Assembly: GCA_039026955.1 (NCBI GenBank)
Contig: JBCCLH010000007.1
Location: 1-64,000 of the forward strand
Source: Kordia sp039026955
GTDB taxonomy: Bacteria > Bacteroidota > Bacteroidia > Flavobacteriales > Flavobacteriaceae
Direction of reading: 5' to 3'
DNA length: 64,000 bases
Below, piece by piece: positions 43,778-53,305 of the stretch (the first letter of the stretch is position 1; each line of letters opens with the position of its first letter). The position numbers and the translations under genes are program-made. The notes under the pieces were generated by a model that saw nothing but the letters and a program-made list of their open reading frames with translations, was not told the origin of the DNA and made no database searches.

Positions 43778-45363
43778 AACGATTCTCAGAACTGATCAGT
43801 GCCATTGAAATCACGAATAAAACCAATGCAAAAATAGCAGCCTTGGTACACTATTTTACGGTAGCAGAAGACAAAGATAAATTGTGGATGATTGCGCTCT
43901 TTACAGGAAAACGTCCATCACGCCCCGTAAAATCTTCTCTGATGAAACAATGGTGTGCAGAAATTACCGAATTGCCAGAGTGGTTGTTTTTAGAAAGTTA
44001 CAGCACAGTGGGTGATTTGGGTGAAACCTTAGCCTTGCTCTTGCCACCGCCAACACATCACATTGAAAAATCATTGGATGCGTGGATGCAAGAACTCATT
44101 CAACTCAAATCAAAAACAGAAGAAGAAAAAAAAGAATATGTACTCAACGCGTGGAGCGGATTGGAAGCACAAGAACGTTTAATTTTCAATAAACTCATTG
44201 GTGGAAGCTTTCGTATTGGTGTCTCCAAAAAGACTTTGGTGAACGCATTAGCGAAACTAACTAATATTGATGCGAATCAACTCATGCATAGCATTATCGG
44301 AAACTGGGACATCAACTCGATTTCCTTTGACGAATTGCTCTCGGGAAGTCATATCAACTACGACAATTCCAAACCGTATCCGTTTTGTTTGGCATATGCG
44401 TTAGAAAAAGAATTAGACGAATTGGGCGCTGTAGAAGATTGGCAAGCAGAATACAAATGGGACGGCATTCGCGGGCAAATTGTAAAGCGAAACAATGAAC
44501 TATTTATTTGGAGTAGAGGAGAAGAATTGGTCACAAAACAATTTCCGGAACTGACGGAAGTATTTGAAACGTGGGAACACGATTTTGTGATTGATGGTGA
44601 AATTCTGGCAATAAAAGATAGCAGTGTGTTGTTATTTAATGATCTGCAGAAACGTCTCAATCGGAAGAATGTCTCTAAAAAGCTCTTGCAAGATGTGCCT
44701 GTTGGATTTTATGCGTATGATATTTTGGAATTTGAAAATGAAGACATTCGATCAGAATCGTTGTCAGTTCGGCGTGAAAAGTTAGAATTTATATTTCAAC
44801 AAAATACCGCAGAAAATGTCAAACTATCAGAAGTAGTTGCGTTAGAAAATTGGAACGATTTACATGCAATTCGAGAAAACTCGCGAAACGTAAACTCAGA
44901 AGGCTTAATGCTCAAACACAAACATTCACCTTATCATACGGGACGTAAAAAAGGCGATTGGTGGAAATGGAAAGTCGATCCACTCACAATTGATGCAGTG
45001 ATGATTTATGCCCAAAAAGGAAGCGGACGCAGAAGCTCAAAATATACAGATTATACGTTTGCCGTGAAAAAAGAAGAAGGCTTGGTTACGGTTGCCAAAG
45101 CCTATTCAGGTTTAACAGATGCAGAAATCACAGAAATCAGTCGTTGGGTAAACAAAAATGCCATTGAAAAATTTGGACCTGTTCGAACCGTAAAAGCGGA
45201 ATTAGTCTTTGAAATTGCCTTTGAAGGCATCGCATTAAGCAACCGACACAAATCAGGAGTTGCTTTGCGCTTCCCAAGAATCAAACGCTGGCGAAAAGAC
45301 AAAACAGTTGACGAAATTGATACGATTGAAAGCGTGAAAGATTTGATATTCTCTGGGTCTTAG
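43774..45363 (+). CDS. ATP-dependent DNA ligase (repair cluster)
   Basis: 529 residues starting in the ATGA overlap with the exonuclease gene. The N-terminal ~200 residues are helical (the DNA-binding domain). Motif I is AEYKWDGIRGQIV with the adenylated Lys, motif III FVIDGEILA, motif IV GLMLKHKHSPYHTGRK, and motif V DWWKWKVDPLTIDAVM; the OB-fold follows (TYTDYTF-like region, RFPRIKRWRKDK). It seals nicks using ATP and belongs to the TIGR04120 group that travels with the exonuclease, helicase and PdeM. The next genes of the set are separated by 507 bases of repeats. Confidence 0.93.
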   Translation: MKRFSELISAIEITNKTNAKIAALVHYFTVAEDKDKLWMIALFTGKRPSRPVKSSLMKQWCAEITELPEWLFLESYSTVGDLGETLALLLPPPTHHIEKSLDAWMQELIQLKSKTEEEKKEYVLNAWSGLEAQERLIFNKLIGGSFRIGVSKKTLVNALAKLTNIDANQLMHSIIGNWDINSISFDELLSGSHINYDNSKPYPFCLAYALEKELDELGAVEDWQAEYKWDGIRGQIVKRNNELFIWSRGEELVTKQFPELTEVFETWEHDFVIDGEILAIKDSSVLLFNDLQKRLNRKNVSKKLLQDVPVGFYAYDILEFENEDIRSESLSVRREKLEFIFQQNTAENVKLSEVVALENWNDLHAIRENSRNVNSEGLMLKHKHSPYHTGRKKGDWWKWKVDPLTIDAVMIYAQKGSGRRSSKYTDYTFAVKKEEGLVTVAKAYSGLTDAEITEISRWVNKNAIEKFGPVRTVKAELVFEIAFEGIALSNRHKSGVALRFPRIKRWRKDKTVDEIDTIESVKDLIFSGS

Positions 45364-45869
45364 GTTTTGGGCGTTGGGTGTTAGGTTTTTTCGCTTTCGC
45401 TCTTGTTATTAGTTGTGAGTATTGAGTAATGAGATTTTTTTGAAACGTCATTCCGAACAAAGTGAAGGAATCTGTGAGTATCGAAATTCCAAACGTCATT
45501 TCGAGTGGCGAATCTCCGATTCGTTGTATCGAAAAATGCTATGAAGGGGAAAAGGGATTAAGGATTAAAGGATTAGAAAAGTAAATTTCAAAGTTCAATT
45601 TTGCTGTAAAAGAAACAGATTGCCACGATTTCTACAAAATCTCGCAAAGACGTTTCAAAAAAACAATTTAATCATAAGAAAAAAACTAAAACAAAAGACA
45701 AACAAATCGATAACAAAGAAGTTTATTAATTAAAGAGTTTATATTTTGAAATAAGAAATAAAGTAAAAAACCAACCCACAACAGACAACGGAGCGCAGCG
45801 ACCAAAAACAAATCAACAAAAAACAAAAAACAAAAAAACAATCGCACAAGCGAGAGACCCAACAACCAA
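45364..45869. other. Repeat-filled interruption of the repair operon
   Basis: 506 bases with no gene. Left: low-complexity DNA (GGTTTTGGGCGTTGGGTG-like). 45494-45674: left arm of the long inverted repeat. Right: AACAAACAAATCG-type low-complexity DNA. The operon normally has no such gap. Confidence 0.7.
45494..45674 (+). repeat. Left arm of ~190-bp inverted repeat around the helicase-PdeM genes
   Basis: Near-exact reverse complement of 49236-49431. It is composed of a family B repeat (CGTCATTTCGAGTGGCGAAT, CTCCGATTCGTTGTATCGA), a GGGATTA-type heptamer stretch and a half family A repeat (AGAAACAGATTGCCACGATT, TCTCGCAAAGACGTTTC). The arms differ mainly in heptamer copy number. Confidence 0.9.
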
Positions 45870-48329
45870 ATGAAAAACCTAGAAAACACCACCGGCTACC
45901 GAATCATCCACAATTGGATGGCGGACAAAGGCTTTTCTCCTTTCGATTTTCAGTTGAAAGCGTGGAAAAAATATGCGCAAAACTATCACGGATTGGTCGT
46001 AGCGCCGACAGGTTTTGGGAAAACATATTCTATGTTTCTAGCGGTGTTGATTGACTATTTGAATCATCCTGAGCAGTATAAAAAAGGAATCAAATTGCTT
46101 TGGATCAGTCCGTTGCGATCGTTGGCAAAAGACTTGCAAATCGCGATGCAGTCTGCGATTGACGAAATTGGACTCGATTGGCAAGCGGCAGTTCGAAACG
46201 GAGACACATCTACAGCAGTGCGACGCAAACAAGAACGCAACATGCCCGATATTTTATTGACGACACCTGAAACGATGCACTTACTCTTCTCACAAAAGAA
46301 AAACTCACGTTGGTTCAAAAATATACGTTGTGTTGTAGTGGATGAATGGCACGAATTGCTCTCCACAAAACGCGGTGTATTGACAGAATTAGCCATTGCC
46401 CGATTGCGCTCATTATCACCCAACATCCGAATTTGGGGCGTTTCGGCTACCATTGGAAATTTAGAAGAAGCCAAACAAGTGCTCATTCCTTATAAAGATG
46501 TCAAAACAACGATTGTCACTTCCAAAGAAAAGAAAAAACTCAAAATCATTTCCTTATTGCCCGATGAGGTGGAAGTGCTGCCGTGGGCGGGACATTTGGG
46601 AAAGCAACTCGCCAAAAATGTCATCAAAGTGATTTACGAAAATAATACCACATTGGTGTTTACCAACACGCGTGCGCAGGCGGAATTGTGGTATCAATCG
46701 TTGTTGGAAGCAGATGCAGATTTGGCAGGACAAATTGCAATACATCATGGTTCTATAGATGCGAAATTGCGCAATTGGATTGAAGATGCGATCAATCAAA
46801 ATTTGTTGAAAGTGGTCGTTTGTACGTCGTCGCTCGATTTAGGAGTGGATTTTAAACCTGTAGATTGTGTCGTGCAAATTGGTTCAGCAAAAGGAATTGC
46901 CCGTTTTATTCAGCGTGCAGGACGTAGTGGACATTCGCCATATGAGGTTTCAAAAGTCTATTTTGTACCGACACATACGCTGGAATTAATAGAAGTTTCC
47001 GCTTTAAAAGAAGCCGTAAAACAACGCGATGTAGAAGCCCGTCAACCAATGGTGTTGACTTACGATGTGATGGCGCAATTTCTAGTCACGCTTGCTGTAG
47101 GAGAAGGCTTTAAGCGCGAAGAAACTTTTGAACTCATTCAGCAAACACATGCGTTTTCATACATGATTCCTGACGATTTTGAATGGGCAATGCAATTCAT
47201 CACCAAAGGCGGGACGACGTTGAATGCCTATGAGGAATTTCATAAGGTAGTTTTTGATGAAGAAAAGGAATTATATGTGGTCAAAAGTAGACGTATCAGC
47301 ATGTTGCATCGCATGAATATTGGCGCCATTGTGAGTGATGCGATGTTGCGCGTACGTTACATGAAAGGCGGACATTTGGGAATGATTGAAGAATATTTTA
47401 TCTCAAAACTAAAAGTCGGAATGCCGTTTGTCCTTGCGGGAAGAGTCTTGGAAATTGTTCACATAAAAGACATGACGGTTTTTGTGCGAAGAAGCAAAGC
47501 GAAAAAAGCGATCACGCCAAGTTGGAAAGGCGGACGTTTGCCGTTGACGTCTTATTTGAGTCACTATTTACGCTTGAAGTTGAACGATGCTTTACAACCG
47601 TCTACGCGAGAACGCGAATTGAAATTTTTAAATCCGTTGTTGACGACGCAGCAGGAACATTCACACATTCCGAAGTCAGATGAATTTTTGGTGGAAAAGA
47701 TTCAAGCGAAGGAAGGTTGTCACTTATTTTTCTATCCGTTTGAAGGGCGTTTGGTGAATGAAATTATGGCGTCTTTGATTGCTTATCGTATCGGAAAACT
47801 GTTGCCAATTACCTTTTCCATTGCGATGAACGATTATGGTTTTGGCTTATTGAGCGATCAAGACATTCCTGTGACGGAAGCCAATTTATCAACCATTCTT
47901 TCCAAAGAAAATCTAATGGACGATGTCATTGCGAGTATCAATGCTTCGGAAGTAGCGAGTAGAAAATTTCGAGATATCGCTGTGATTGCAGGTTTGGTGG
48001 TACAATCGCAACCTGGCGCACGAAAAACGAATAAAAGTTTGCAATCGTCTTCCAGTTTAATCTTTAAAGTATTGGAAGATTACGAACCGAATAATTTATT
48101 ATTACGCCAAGCGTACACCGAAGTTTTTAACGAACAATTGGAAGAAGCACGTTTGCAAGAAGCGTTTGATCGTATTTCAAAAAGTACCGTCATTTTAAAA
48201 GAAGCAAAAGGCTATACGCCATTAAGTTTTCCAATAAAAGTAGATGGTTTGCGCGATACGATGAGTAGTGAAAAATTGAGCGATCGCATTGCGCGACTCC
48301 AAAAACAACAATACAAAATACTTACGTGA
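45870..48329 (+). CDS. Ligase-associated Lhr-type DEXH helicase
   Basis: 819 residues. DEXH-box superfamily 2 helicase: Walker A VVAPTGFGKTYSM, DEWH box in CVVVDEWHELLSTKRG, SAT motif in IWGVSATIGN, then VFTNTRAQAELWYQ, ILKVVVCTSSLDLGVDF-like motif and IQRAGRSGHSP. The C-terminal half includes a winged-helix-like and an Lhr-type region (DFEWAMQFITKGGTTLNAYEEFHKV). This matches the ligase-associated DEXH helicase (TIGR04121) that unwinds or remodels DNA for repair with the ligase, exonuclease and PdeM. The GTGA overlap with pdeM shows coupling. It lies between inverted-repeat arms. Confidence 0.93.
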   Translation: MKNLENTTGYRIIHNWMADKGFSPFDFQLKAWKKYAQNYHGLVVAPTGFGKTYSMFLAVLIDYLNHPEQYKKGIKLLWISPLRSLAKDLQIAMQSAIDEIGLDWQAAVRNGDTSTAVRRKQERNMPDILLTTPETMHLLFSQKKNSRWFKNIRCVVVDEWHELLSTKRGVLTELAIARLRSLSPNIRIWGVSATIGNLEEAKQVLIPYKDVKTTIVTSKEKKKLKIISLLPDEVEVLPWAGHLGKQLAKNVIKVIYENNTTLVFTNTRAQAELWYQSLLEADADLAGQIAIHHGSIDAKLRNWIEDAINQNLLKVVVCTSSLDLGVDFKPVDCVVQIGSAKGIARFIQRAGRSGHSPYEVSKVYFVPTHTLELIEVSALKEAVKQRDVEARQPMVLTYDVMAQFLVTLAVGEGFKREETFELIQQTHAFSYMIPDDFEWAMQFITKGGTTLNAYEEFHKVVFDEEKELYVVKSRRISMLHRMNIGAIVSDAMLRVRYMKGGHLGMIEEYFISKLKVGMPFVLAGRVLEIVHIKDMTVFVRRSKAKKAITPSWKGGRLPLTSYLSHYLRLKLNDALQPSTRERELKFLNPLLTTQQEHSHIPKSDEFLVEKIQAKEGCHLFFYPFEGRLVNEIMASLIAYRIGKLLPITFSIAMNDYGFGLLSDQDIPVTEANLSTILSKENLMDDVIASINASEVASRKFRDIAVIAGLVVQSQPGARKTNKSLQSSSSLIFKVLEDYEPNNLLLRQAYTEVFNEQLEEARLQEAFDRISKSTVILKEAKGYTPLSFPIKVDGLRDTMSSEKLSDRIARLQKQQYKILT

Positions 48330-48973
48330 ATATACTAACCAAAGATATCCGTTTTGGCAATGAAAATTTGACCTTAACGAACCAACGTGTACTGTTTTGG
48401 GAAGCCAAAGAAGCCTTGATTTTATCAGACATTCATATCGGAAAAACAGCGCATTTTCAACAACACGGAATTGCGGTGCCAGATGCTGTTTTAGTCAAAG
48501 ATTTGAAACGCTTGCAAGTGCTGATTGAAAACTTCAATCCTAAAAAATTCATTGTTGTGGGCGATTTATTCCACGCAGAATACAATCAAAATTTTGACGT
48601 ATTCATACAATGGATGCAACAATTTGACGATTTGGAAAAGATGTTAATCAGAGGAAATCACGATCGTTTTTCGACAAGGTTTTACGAAAGTTTAGGATTT
48701 CACACCAAAAAACAACAAGAATACAATCAGTTAGTTTTTGTACATGATGCTGTAAAATTAGAAGAAGGAAAGCATTATATTTCTGGACATATTCATCCTG
48801 GTGTTCGCATTCAAATGAAAGGCAGACAGTATTTGAAACTTCCCTGTTTTCAAGTCAATTCACAACAATTAATTCTACCAGCATTCAGTCTCTTCACAGG
48901 ATTAAACACACGATTACAATTGGAAGATGTAGTGAATTATGCGTTTACTGAAGATGCTATTTTGGAACTGTAA
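48326..48973 (+). CDS. pdeM: Ligase-associated endonuclease PdeM
   Basis: 215 residues with a GTG start overlapping the helicase stop (GTGA). Calcineurin-like phosphoesterase motifs: LILSDIHIGKTAHFQQHG (metal ligands), IVVGDLFHAEYN, LIRGNHDRFS, FVHDAV and YISGHIHPGVRI. It matches the ligase-associated DNA damage response endonuclease PdeM (TIGR04123). It likely trims or nicks DNA together with the other three proteins. Downstream is ~800 bases of repeat DNA. Confidence 0.93.
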   Translation: MNILTKDIRFGNENLTLTNQRVLFWEAKEALILSDIHIGKTAHFQQHGIAVPDAVLVKDLKRLQVLIENFNPKKFIVVGDLFHAEYNQNFDVFIQWMQQFDDLEKMLIRGNHDRFSTRFYESLGFHTKKQQEYNQLVFVHDAVKLEEGKHYISGHIHPGVRIQMKGRQYLKLPCFQVNSQQLILPAFSLFTGLNTRLQLEDVVNYAFTEDAILEL

Positions 48974-49235
48974 TTTAGATAGTTAGACTTGCTTAGATTG
49001 TTAGAGCGCTACGCTTTTAGACTGTTGATTTGTTTTTTGTTTGCTCGTTAATTTGTTTTGGATTGCTTTGCTTTTGGGTTTTGGGTCGCTACGCTCTGTT
49101 GTCGGTTGTGGGTTTGTCGCTTTCGCTCCGTTATCGGTTAGTAAGTATGGTTATTTTTGTTACTCTACATTAATTCTTCAACTTATAAAATTCTTGATTT
49201 TTGATTTGTTTGGCTTTTGTTTTGGTTTTTTCTCT

Positions 49236-49431
49236 TGATTAAATTGTTTTTTTGAAACGTCTTTGCGAGATTTTGTAGAAATCGTGGCAATCTGTTTCTT
49301 TTATAGTAAAATTGAACTTTGAAATTTACTAATGCCTAATCCCTAATCCCTAATCCCTAATCCCTAATCCCTTTTCCACTTCATGTCATTTCTCGATACA
49401 ACGAATCGGAGATTCGCCACTCGAAATGACG
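49236..49431 (-). repeat. Right arm of the ~190-bp inverted repeat
   Basis: Reverse complement of 45494-45674 with about 15 extra bases from heptamer expansion. Inside are inverted family A and family B segments in the mirrored order. Confidence 0.9.
49337..49371 (+). repeat. Heptamer array (TAATCCC)5
   Basis: Five perfect tandem copies; the matching part of the left arm (near 45555-45577) has about three degenerate units, so copy number has changed between the arms. Confidence 0.9.
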
Positions 49432-49572
49432 CTTTCGATTCACTAATTATTCTGTGCGCTACAAGTTAGTTAGAGTGATTTTCGGAATAAAATGAAGAAA
49501 ACTGTGCCGAGAACAGCTCTTAGGTCGCTTCGCTTTTGGGTGTTTATTTATGTAATTTTTTGTTTTTTTAAC

Positions 49573-49649
49573 TAACAACTAACAACTAACAACTAACAAC
49601 TAATAACTAACAACTAATAACTAACAACTGACAACTGACAACTGACAAC
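49573..49649 (+). repeat. Heptamer array TAACAAC/TAATAAC/TGACAAC, 11 units
   Basis: Eleven consecutive heptamers: TAACAAC (x4), TAATAAC, TAACAAC, TAATAAC, TAACAAC, then TGACAAC (x3). Lies about 130 bases downstream of the bglX stop codon (leftward gene). Confidence 0.9.
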
Positions 49650-49779
49650 AATCGCGAAAGCGACAAACTCACAACCAACAACCAACAACAAAAAAAAGAC
49701 ACCCAACAAACAGAGCATCTTTTTTGAATTAAATAAATAAACCAATATGATATCGATTTTTGTGTGTGCAGTACAAAAA

Positions 49780-52083
49780 TCAATATTTTAACATAAATGT
49801 GTCTTTTAAGACTGTGTCAGAACTTCCGCCGACAAATACTTCGAAATCTCCTGCTTCTACAATGTGTTTACCTTGATTGTTAAAAAAGCCAAGTTCTTTT
49901 TTAGTCAATGTGAATTCGATGGTTTTGGTCTCTCCTTTTTTGAAGTGTACGAGTTCAAAACCTTTCAATTCTTTCACAGGACGCGTAATGCTTCCAAATA
50001 AATCTCGGATGTATAATTGTACGACTTCTTTTCCGTCATAATCACCTGTATTCGTTACATCAACAGTAACTTTGATGTCTTCTCCAACTGCAAATTCTTT
50101 ACCGTGTACTTTGAAGTTTTTGTATTCAAATGTAGTATAGCTCAGTCCATATCCAAACGGCCACAACGGTGTGTTGGCTACATCAATATAGTGTGACCAG
50201 AATACATTGTCATTCGTGTTTTCAGGTCTTCCTGTGCTTTTATGATTGTAATAAATAGGAATCTGTCCCACGTTTCTTGGGAAGGTCATTGGTAACTTTC
50301 CACTCGGATTGTAATCACCATACAATACTTGTGCAATTGCATTTCCTGACTGCGTTCCTAGCTGCCAACCTTCTACAATCGCTGGAATGTTTTTGGCTGC
50401 CCATTCAACTGCCAATGGTCGTCCGTTATTTAAGACAAGCACAATATTTTTATTCACTGCATACACAGCTTCAAGCAATTCTTGTTGTAAACCTGGTAAA
50501 TCCAAGCTCGTTCTACTTCTACCTTCGCCACTTTGGAAACCGTGTTCACCCAACACCATAACTACGACATCTGCAGTTTTTGCCGTCTCTACAGCTTCGT
50601 TCATGCCATCTCGATTGGTCGTGTTCAATACAACTTCCTCGATAAATGCTGTATGTCCATCTATTAAATCAACTCCTTTTTTGTGTGTTAAAGAATTGCC
50701 TGTATATTTTTTCATTCCTTCTAAAACAGAAACCGCGGTATTATCATCAGAAGCGATTCGCCAACTTCCTAACGGACTATTTTTGTCTGCGGCAAGTGGT
50801 CCGATCAGTGCTATTTTTTGTCCTTTTTTCTTTAATGGAAGTAGATTTCCTTCATTTTTCAATAACACAATCGATTTTTTTGCCACATCCAATACAGCTT
50901 CATGATGTTCCGCTTTCCCAATCACTGCTTTTTCATTTGCAGGATCGCAATACATATATGGATTGTCGAACAATCCTAATTCAAATTTTACTTTTAAGAT
51001 TCTACGTACGGCATCATCGATAATTTTTTCGTCTACAATACCATCTTCTACCAATTTCACCAATTCGCGGATGTATACATAGCCTTCCATGTCTAAATCA
51101 GAACCTGCGCGTGAAGCAATAATCGCCGCTTCGCGCTTGTCTTTGGCATGTCCCCAAAAAATAAGTTCATTGATGGAAGCCCAATCGGAAACTACAAATC
51201 CTTCAAAATTCCAAGCGCCTTTTAGAATGTCTCTTTGTAAAAATTCGCTTCCAGTCACTGGCACGCCATTCAATTCATTGAATGAGTTCATAAAGGTTCT
51301 TACGCCGCTATCCGCTGCCGCTTTAAATGGTGGAAGAACGGAATTATATAAGGTAGAAGTTCCAATATCTACACTGTTGTATTCTTTCCCTGCTTCTGAA
51401 AATCCGTAAGCTGCAAAGTGTTTTGCGCAAGCGGCTATGGAATGTTTATCGGTTAAATCGTCTCCTTGAAAACCTTTTACACGCGCACTCGCAATTTTAC
51501 TTCCCAAGTACGGATCTTCTCCGCCACCTTCCATCACACGTCCCCAACGCGGATCTCTTGAAATATCAACCATAGGCGCAAAGGTCCAATTGATTCCTGC
51601 AGCAGAAGCTTCCATCGCAGCCACACGCGCTGATTTTTCAATGGCTTCCATATCCCAACTTGCCGATTCAGCAAGCGGAATCGGGCTTAGTGTTTTGTAT
51701 CCGTGAATCACATCGAATCCGATCAACAGCGGAATGCCTAAGCGTGTTTCTTCCACTGCAATACGTTGTACTTCTTTTACATTTCTAGCACCGCGAACGC
51801 TTAACATAGCGCCAACCCAACCTTTTCTAAGATGTTCGTATTTTAATTTGGCAGAGCCTTCTTCAGGTGTCGGTCCGGTAACGTCCCAAAAACCATTATA
51901 CAAATTCATTTGACCTACTTTTTCTTCTAAGGTCATTTTCTCCATCAAAGAATCTACTCTCTGTTCAACAGGTACTATTTTTAATACTTCCATGTTTGAT
52001 CTACTATTTTTGTTTATCACAAAACCAAAAAAACTAAACATCATTACTGCTGCTATTATTATTTTATGGTGTCTTCTAATCAT
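49780..52083 (-). CDS. bglX: GH3 beta-glucosidase
   Basis: 767 residues with an N-terminal signal-anchor/signal peptide (IIIAAVMMFSFFGFVI). GH3 fold: VDSLMEKMTLEEKVGQMN, IPLLIGFDVIHGYKT, INWTFAPMVDISRDPRWGRVMEGGGEDPYLGS, CAKHFAAYG and the nucleophile Asp in GFVVSDWASI. The C-terminal domain has KSIVLLKNEGNLLPLKK, VVMVLGEHGFQSGEGRSRTSLDLPG and a fibronectin-like end (TVDVTNTGDYDGKEVVQLYIRD). It removes terminal beta-linked glucose, matching BglX. Encoded just downstream of the AraC regulator on the same strand, and part of the polysaccharide utilization locus. Confidence 0.93.
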   Translation of the reverse strand: MIRRHHKIIIAAVMMFSFFGFVINKNSRSNMEVLKIVPVEQRVDSLMEKMTLEEKVGQMNLYNGFWDVTGPTPEEGSAKLKYEHLRKGWVGAMLSVRGARNVKEVQRIAVEETRLGIPLLIGFDVIHGYKTLSPIPLAESASWDMEAIEKSARVAAMEASAAGINWTFAPMVDISRDPRWGRVMEGGGEDPYLGSKIASARVKGFQGDDLTDKHSIAACAKHFAAYGFSEAGKEYNSVDIGTSTLYNSVLPPFKAAADSGVRTFMNSFNELNGVPVTGSEFLQRDILKGAWNFEGFVVSDWASINELIFWGHAKDKREAAIIASRAGSDLDMEGYVYIRELVKLVEDGIVDEKIIDDAVRRILKVKFELGLFDNPYMYCDPANEKAVIGKAEHHEAVLDVAKKSIVLLKNEGNLLPLKKKGQKIALIGPLAADKNSPLGSWRIASDDNTAVSVLEGMKKYTGNSLTHKKGVDLIDGHTAFIEEVVLNTTNRDGMNEAVETAKTADVVVMVLGEHGFQSGEGRSRTSLDLPGLQQELLEAVYAVNKNIVLVLNNGRPLAVEWAAKNIPAIVEGWQLGTQSGNAIAQVLYGDYNPSGKLPMTFPRNVGQIPIYYNHKSTGRPENTNDNVFWSHYIDVANTPLWPFGYGLSYTTFEYKNFKVHGKEFAVGEDIKVTVDVTNTGDYDGKEVVQLYIRDLFGSITRPVKELKGFELVHFKKGETKTIEFTLTKKELGFFNNQGKHIVEAGDFEVFVGGSSDTVLKDTFMLKY

Positions 52084-52214
52084 TGGTATTTAGTATTTGG
52101 ATTGTAGTTGTAAAAGTATAATATAAAAAGGTACAGAATTGTACATAAATAATCAAAACATGATATTTTTTTTCATCTAAAAGCTAAATATGGTTTGAAA
52201 ATGACAAAATAGTA

Positions 52215-53087
52215 TTAGAGCACTTTTTGTATTCCGTTAAATTCTGCTCGGAATTCACTCGGTGTCGCTTTTTTGATTTTTTTGAACATTCTGTTGAAAT
52301 GTGCCAAATTGTTGAATCCACATTTATAGGCAATCTCTCCGACGCTCATATCGGTCTCTAATAAGAAGCGAGTGGCATAGCTTACGCGCGTACTATTCGT
52401 AAAAGAGATGAATGTTTTGCCAGTTCTGCTTTTGATAAATCGATTGAAAGAAACAGGAGTCATGTTGATCAAAGCAGAAATTTCATCAAGGGTAATTTTG
52501 CGATGAAAGTTATTTTGAATGTACTCGTAAATCTTCTTAATCTTGTCACTATTCTCAAATTCGTTATAATTTGAAAATGAAGTAGATAAAAGCTTCTGAT
52601 TGCGCGAATTTGACAAATCTTGAAGAATAGAAATAAATTCCAAAAAGTAGTCAATCCCAGATATTTTAGGAAGTTCAAGCAATCTTGGCATAATTTCTTC
52701 CGTAATTTTTTCAGAAAATAAGATTCCGTGGATAGATCTGTTTAACATATCTTTGATAGACTTAAACACTCTGCGTGATAATAGCTTCTCGTCTAACAAA
52801 TCATTGTGAATATGAATCGTGACTTCGTGAATTTCTTTGTTCTTGCAATTATGAAGTTCCCAACAATGCGGTAAATTTGGTCCGACCAAAACGAGCTCGT
52901 ATGTGCCAATTTCTTCCATGTGATCGCCAATCACTCTACGAACGCCGTCTCCATTATAAATAAAGTTTAATTCGTACTCAGGATGAAAATGTAAAGGGAA
53001 ATCAAAATCGTCTTTTACTCTATAGTAAACGAGAAAACTATCAGCGTGAGATAGTTGTGTAATTTCTCTGTGAATCTTTTTTTGCAT
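52215..53087 (-). CDS. AraC-family transcriptional regulator
   Basis: 290 residues. Residues ~15-110 form a cupin-like ligand-binding domain (YYRVKDDFDFPLHFHPEYELNFIYNGDG). Residues ~185-288 are an AraC HTH pair (KIKKIYEYIQNNFHRKITLDEISALINMTPVSFNRFIKSRTGKTF, then VGEIAYKCGFNNLAHFNRMFKKIKKATPSEFR). It probably senses a sugar released from the PUL polysaccharide and activates the divergent SusC operon and/or bglX. It sits 131 bases upstream of bglX and 218 bases from the susC start on the other strand, so it commands both. Confidence 0.92.
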   Translation of the reverse strand: MQKKIHREITQLSHADSFLVYYRVKDDFDFPLHFHPEYELNFIYNGDGVRRVIGDHMEEIGTYELVLVGPNLPHCWELHNCKNKEIHEVTIHIHNDLLDEKLLSRRVFKSIKDMLNRSIHGILFSEKITEEIMPRLLELPKISGIDYFLEFISILQDLSNSRNQKLLSTSFSNYNEFENSDKIKKIYEYIQNNFHRKITLDEISALINMTPVSFNRFIKSRTGKTFISFTNSTRVSYATRFLLETDMSVGEIAYKCGFNNLAHFNRMFKKIKKATPSEFRAEFNGIQKVL

Positions 53088-53174
53088 AAATCTATGAGCT
53101 TATTTTAACACAATTTTACAAAAAATATATCTGTATTTGATAAAATTGTATTAAAGATTTGTTAATAATGCGTA

Positions 53175-53182
53175 TACATTTG
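53175..53182 (+). promoter_or_regulatory. Candidate susC promoter box TACATTTG
   Basis: Exact TAnnTTTG match 124 bases upstream of the susC ATG, in the divergent regulator-susC intergenic region. A TTTG at 53158 is too close for standard spacing, so this is a candidate only. Confidence 0.4.
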
Positions 53183-53305
53183 TTGCAAATAAAATGATTT
53201 TTTGTTTAAAAAGATGAAAATAATGCAAGGCGTTGATTCATTTTTTGATAAAAAAAGACGTTAAAAATGCTTTTTATCTAACAAATAGCCTAATTAATTA
53301 ACAAT

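Larger units (their letters stand above)
48974..49779. other. ~800-base repeat-rich intergenic region
   Basis: No gene found. It holds low-complexity GGTTTTGGGTCGCT-type DNA, the right inverted-repeat arm (49236-49431) with (TAATCCC)5 inside, and an eleven-unit heptamer array (49573-49649). It separates the repair genes from the PUL. Confidence 0.75.

Noticed and set aside
45870..48973. Helicase and PdeM as a mobile element cargo because of the flanking inverted repeats
   Set aside because: No transposase or integrase is present, and the genes belong to a known chromosomal repair set; the arms are made of repeats that also occur elsewhere.
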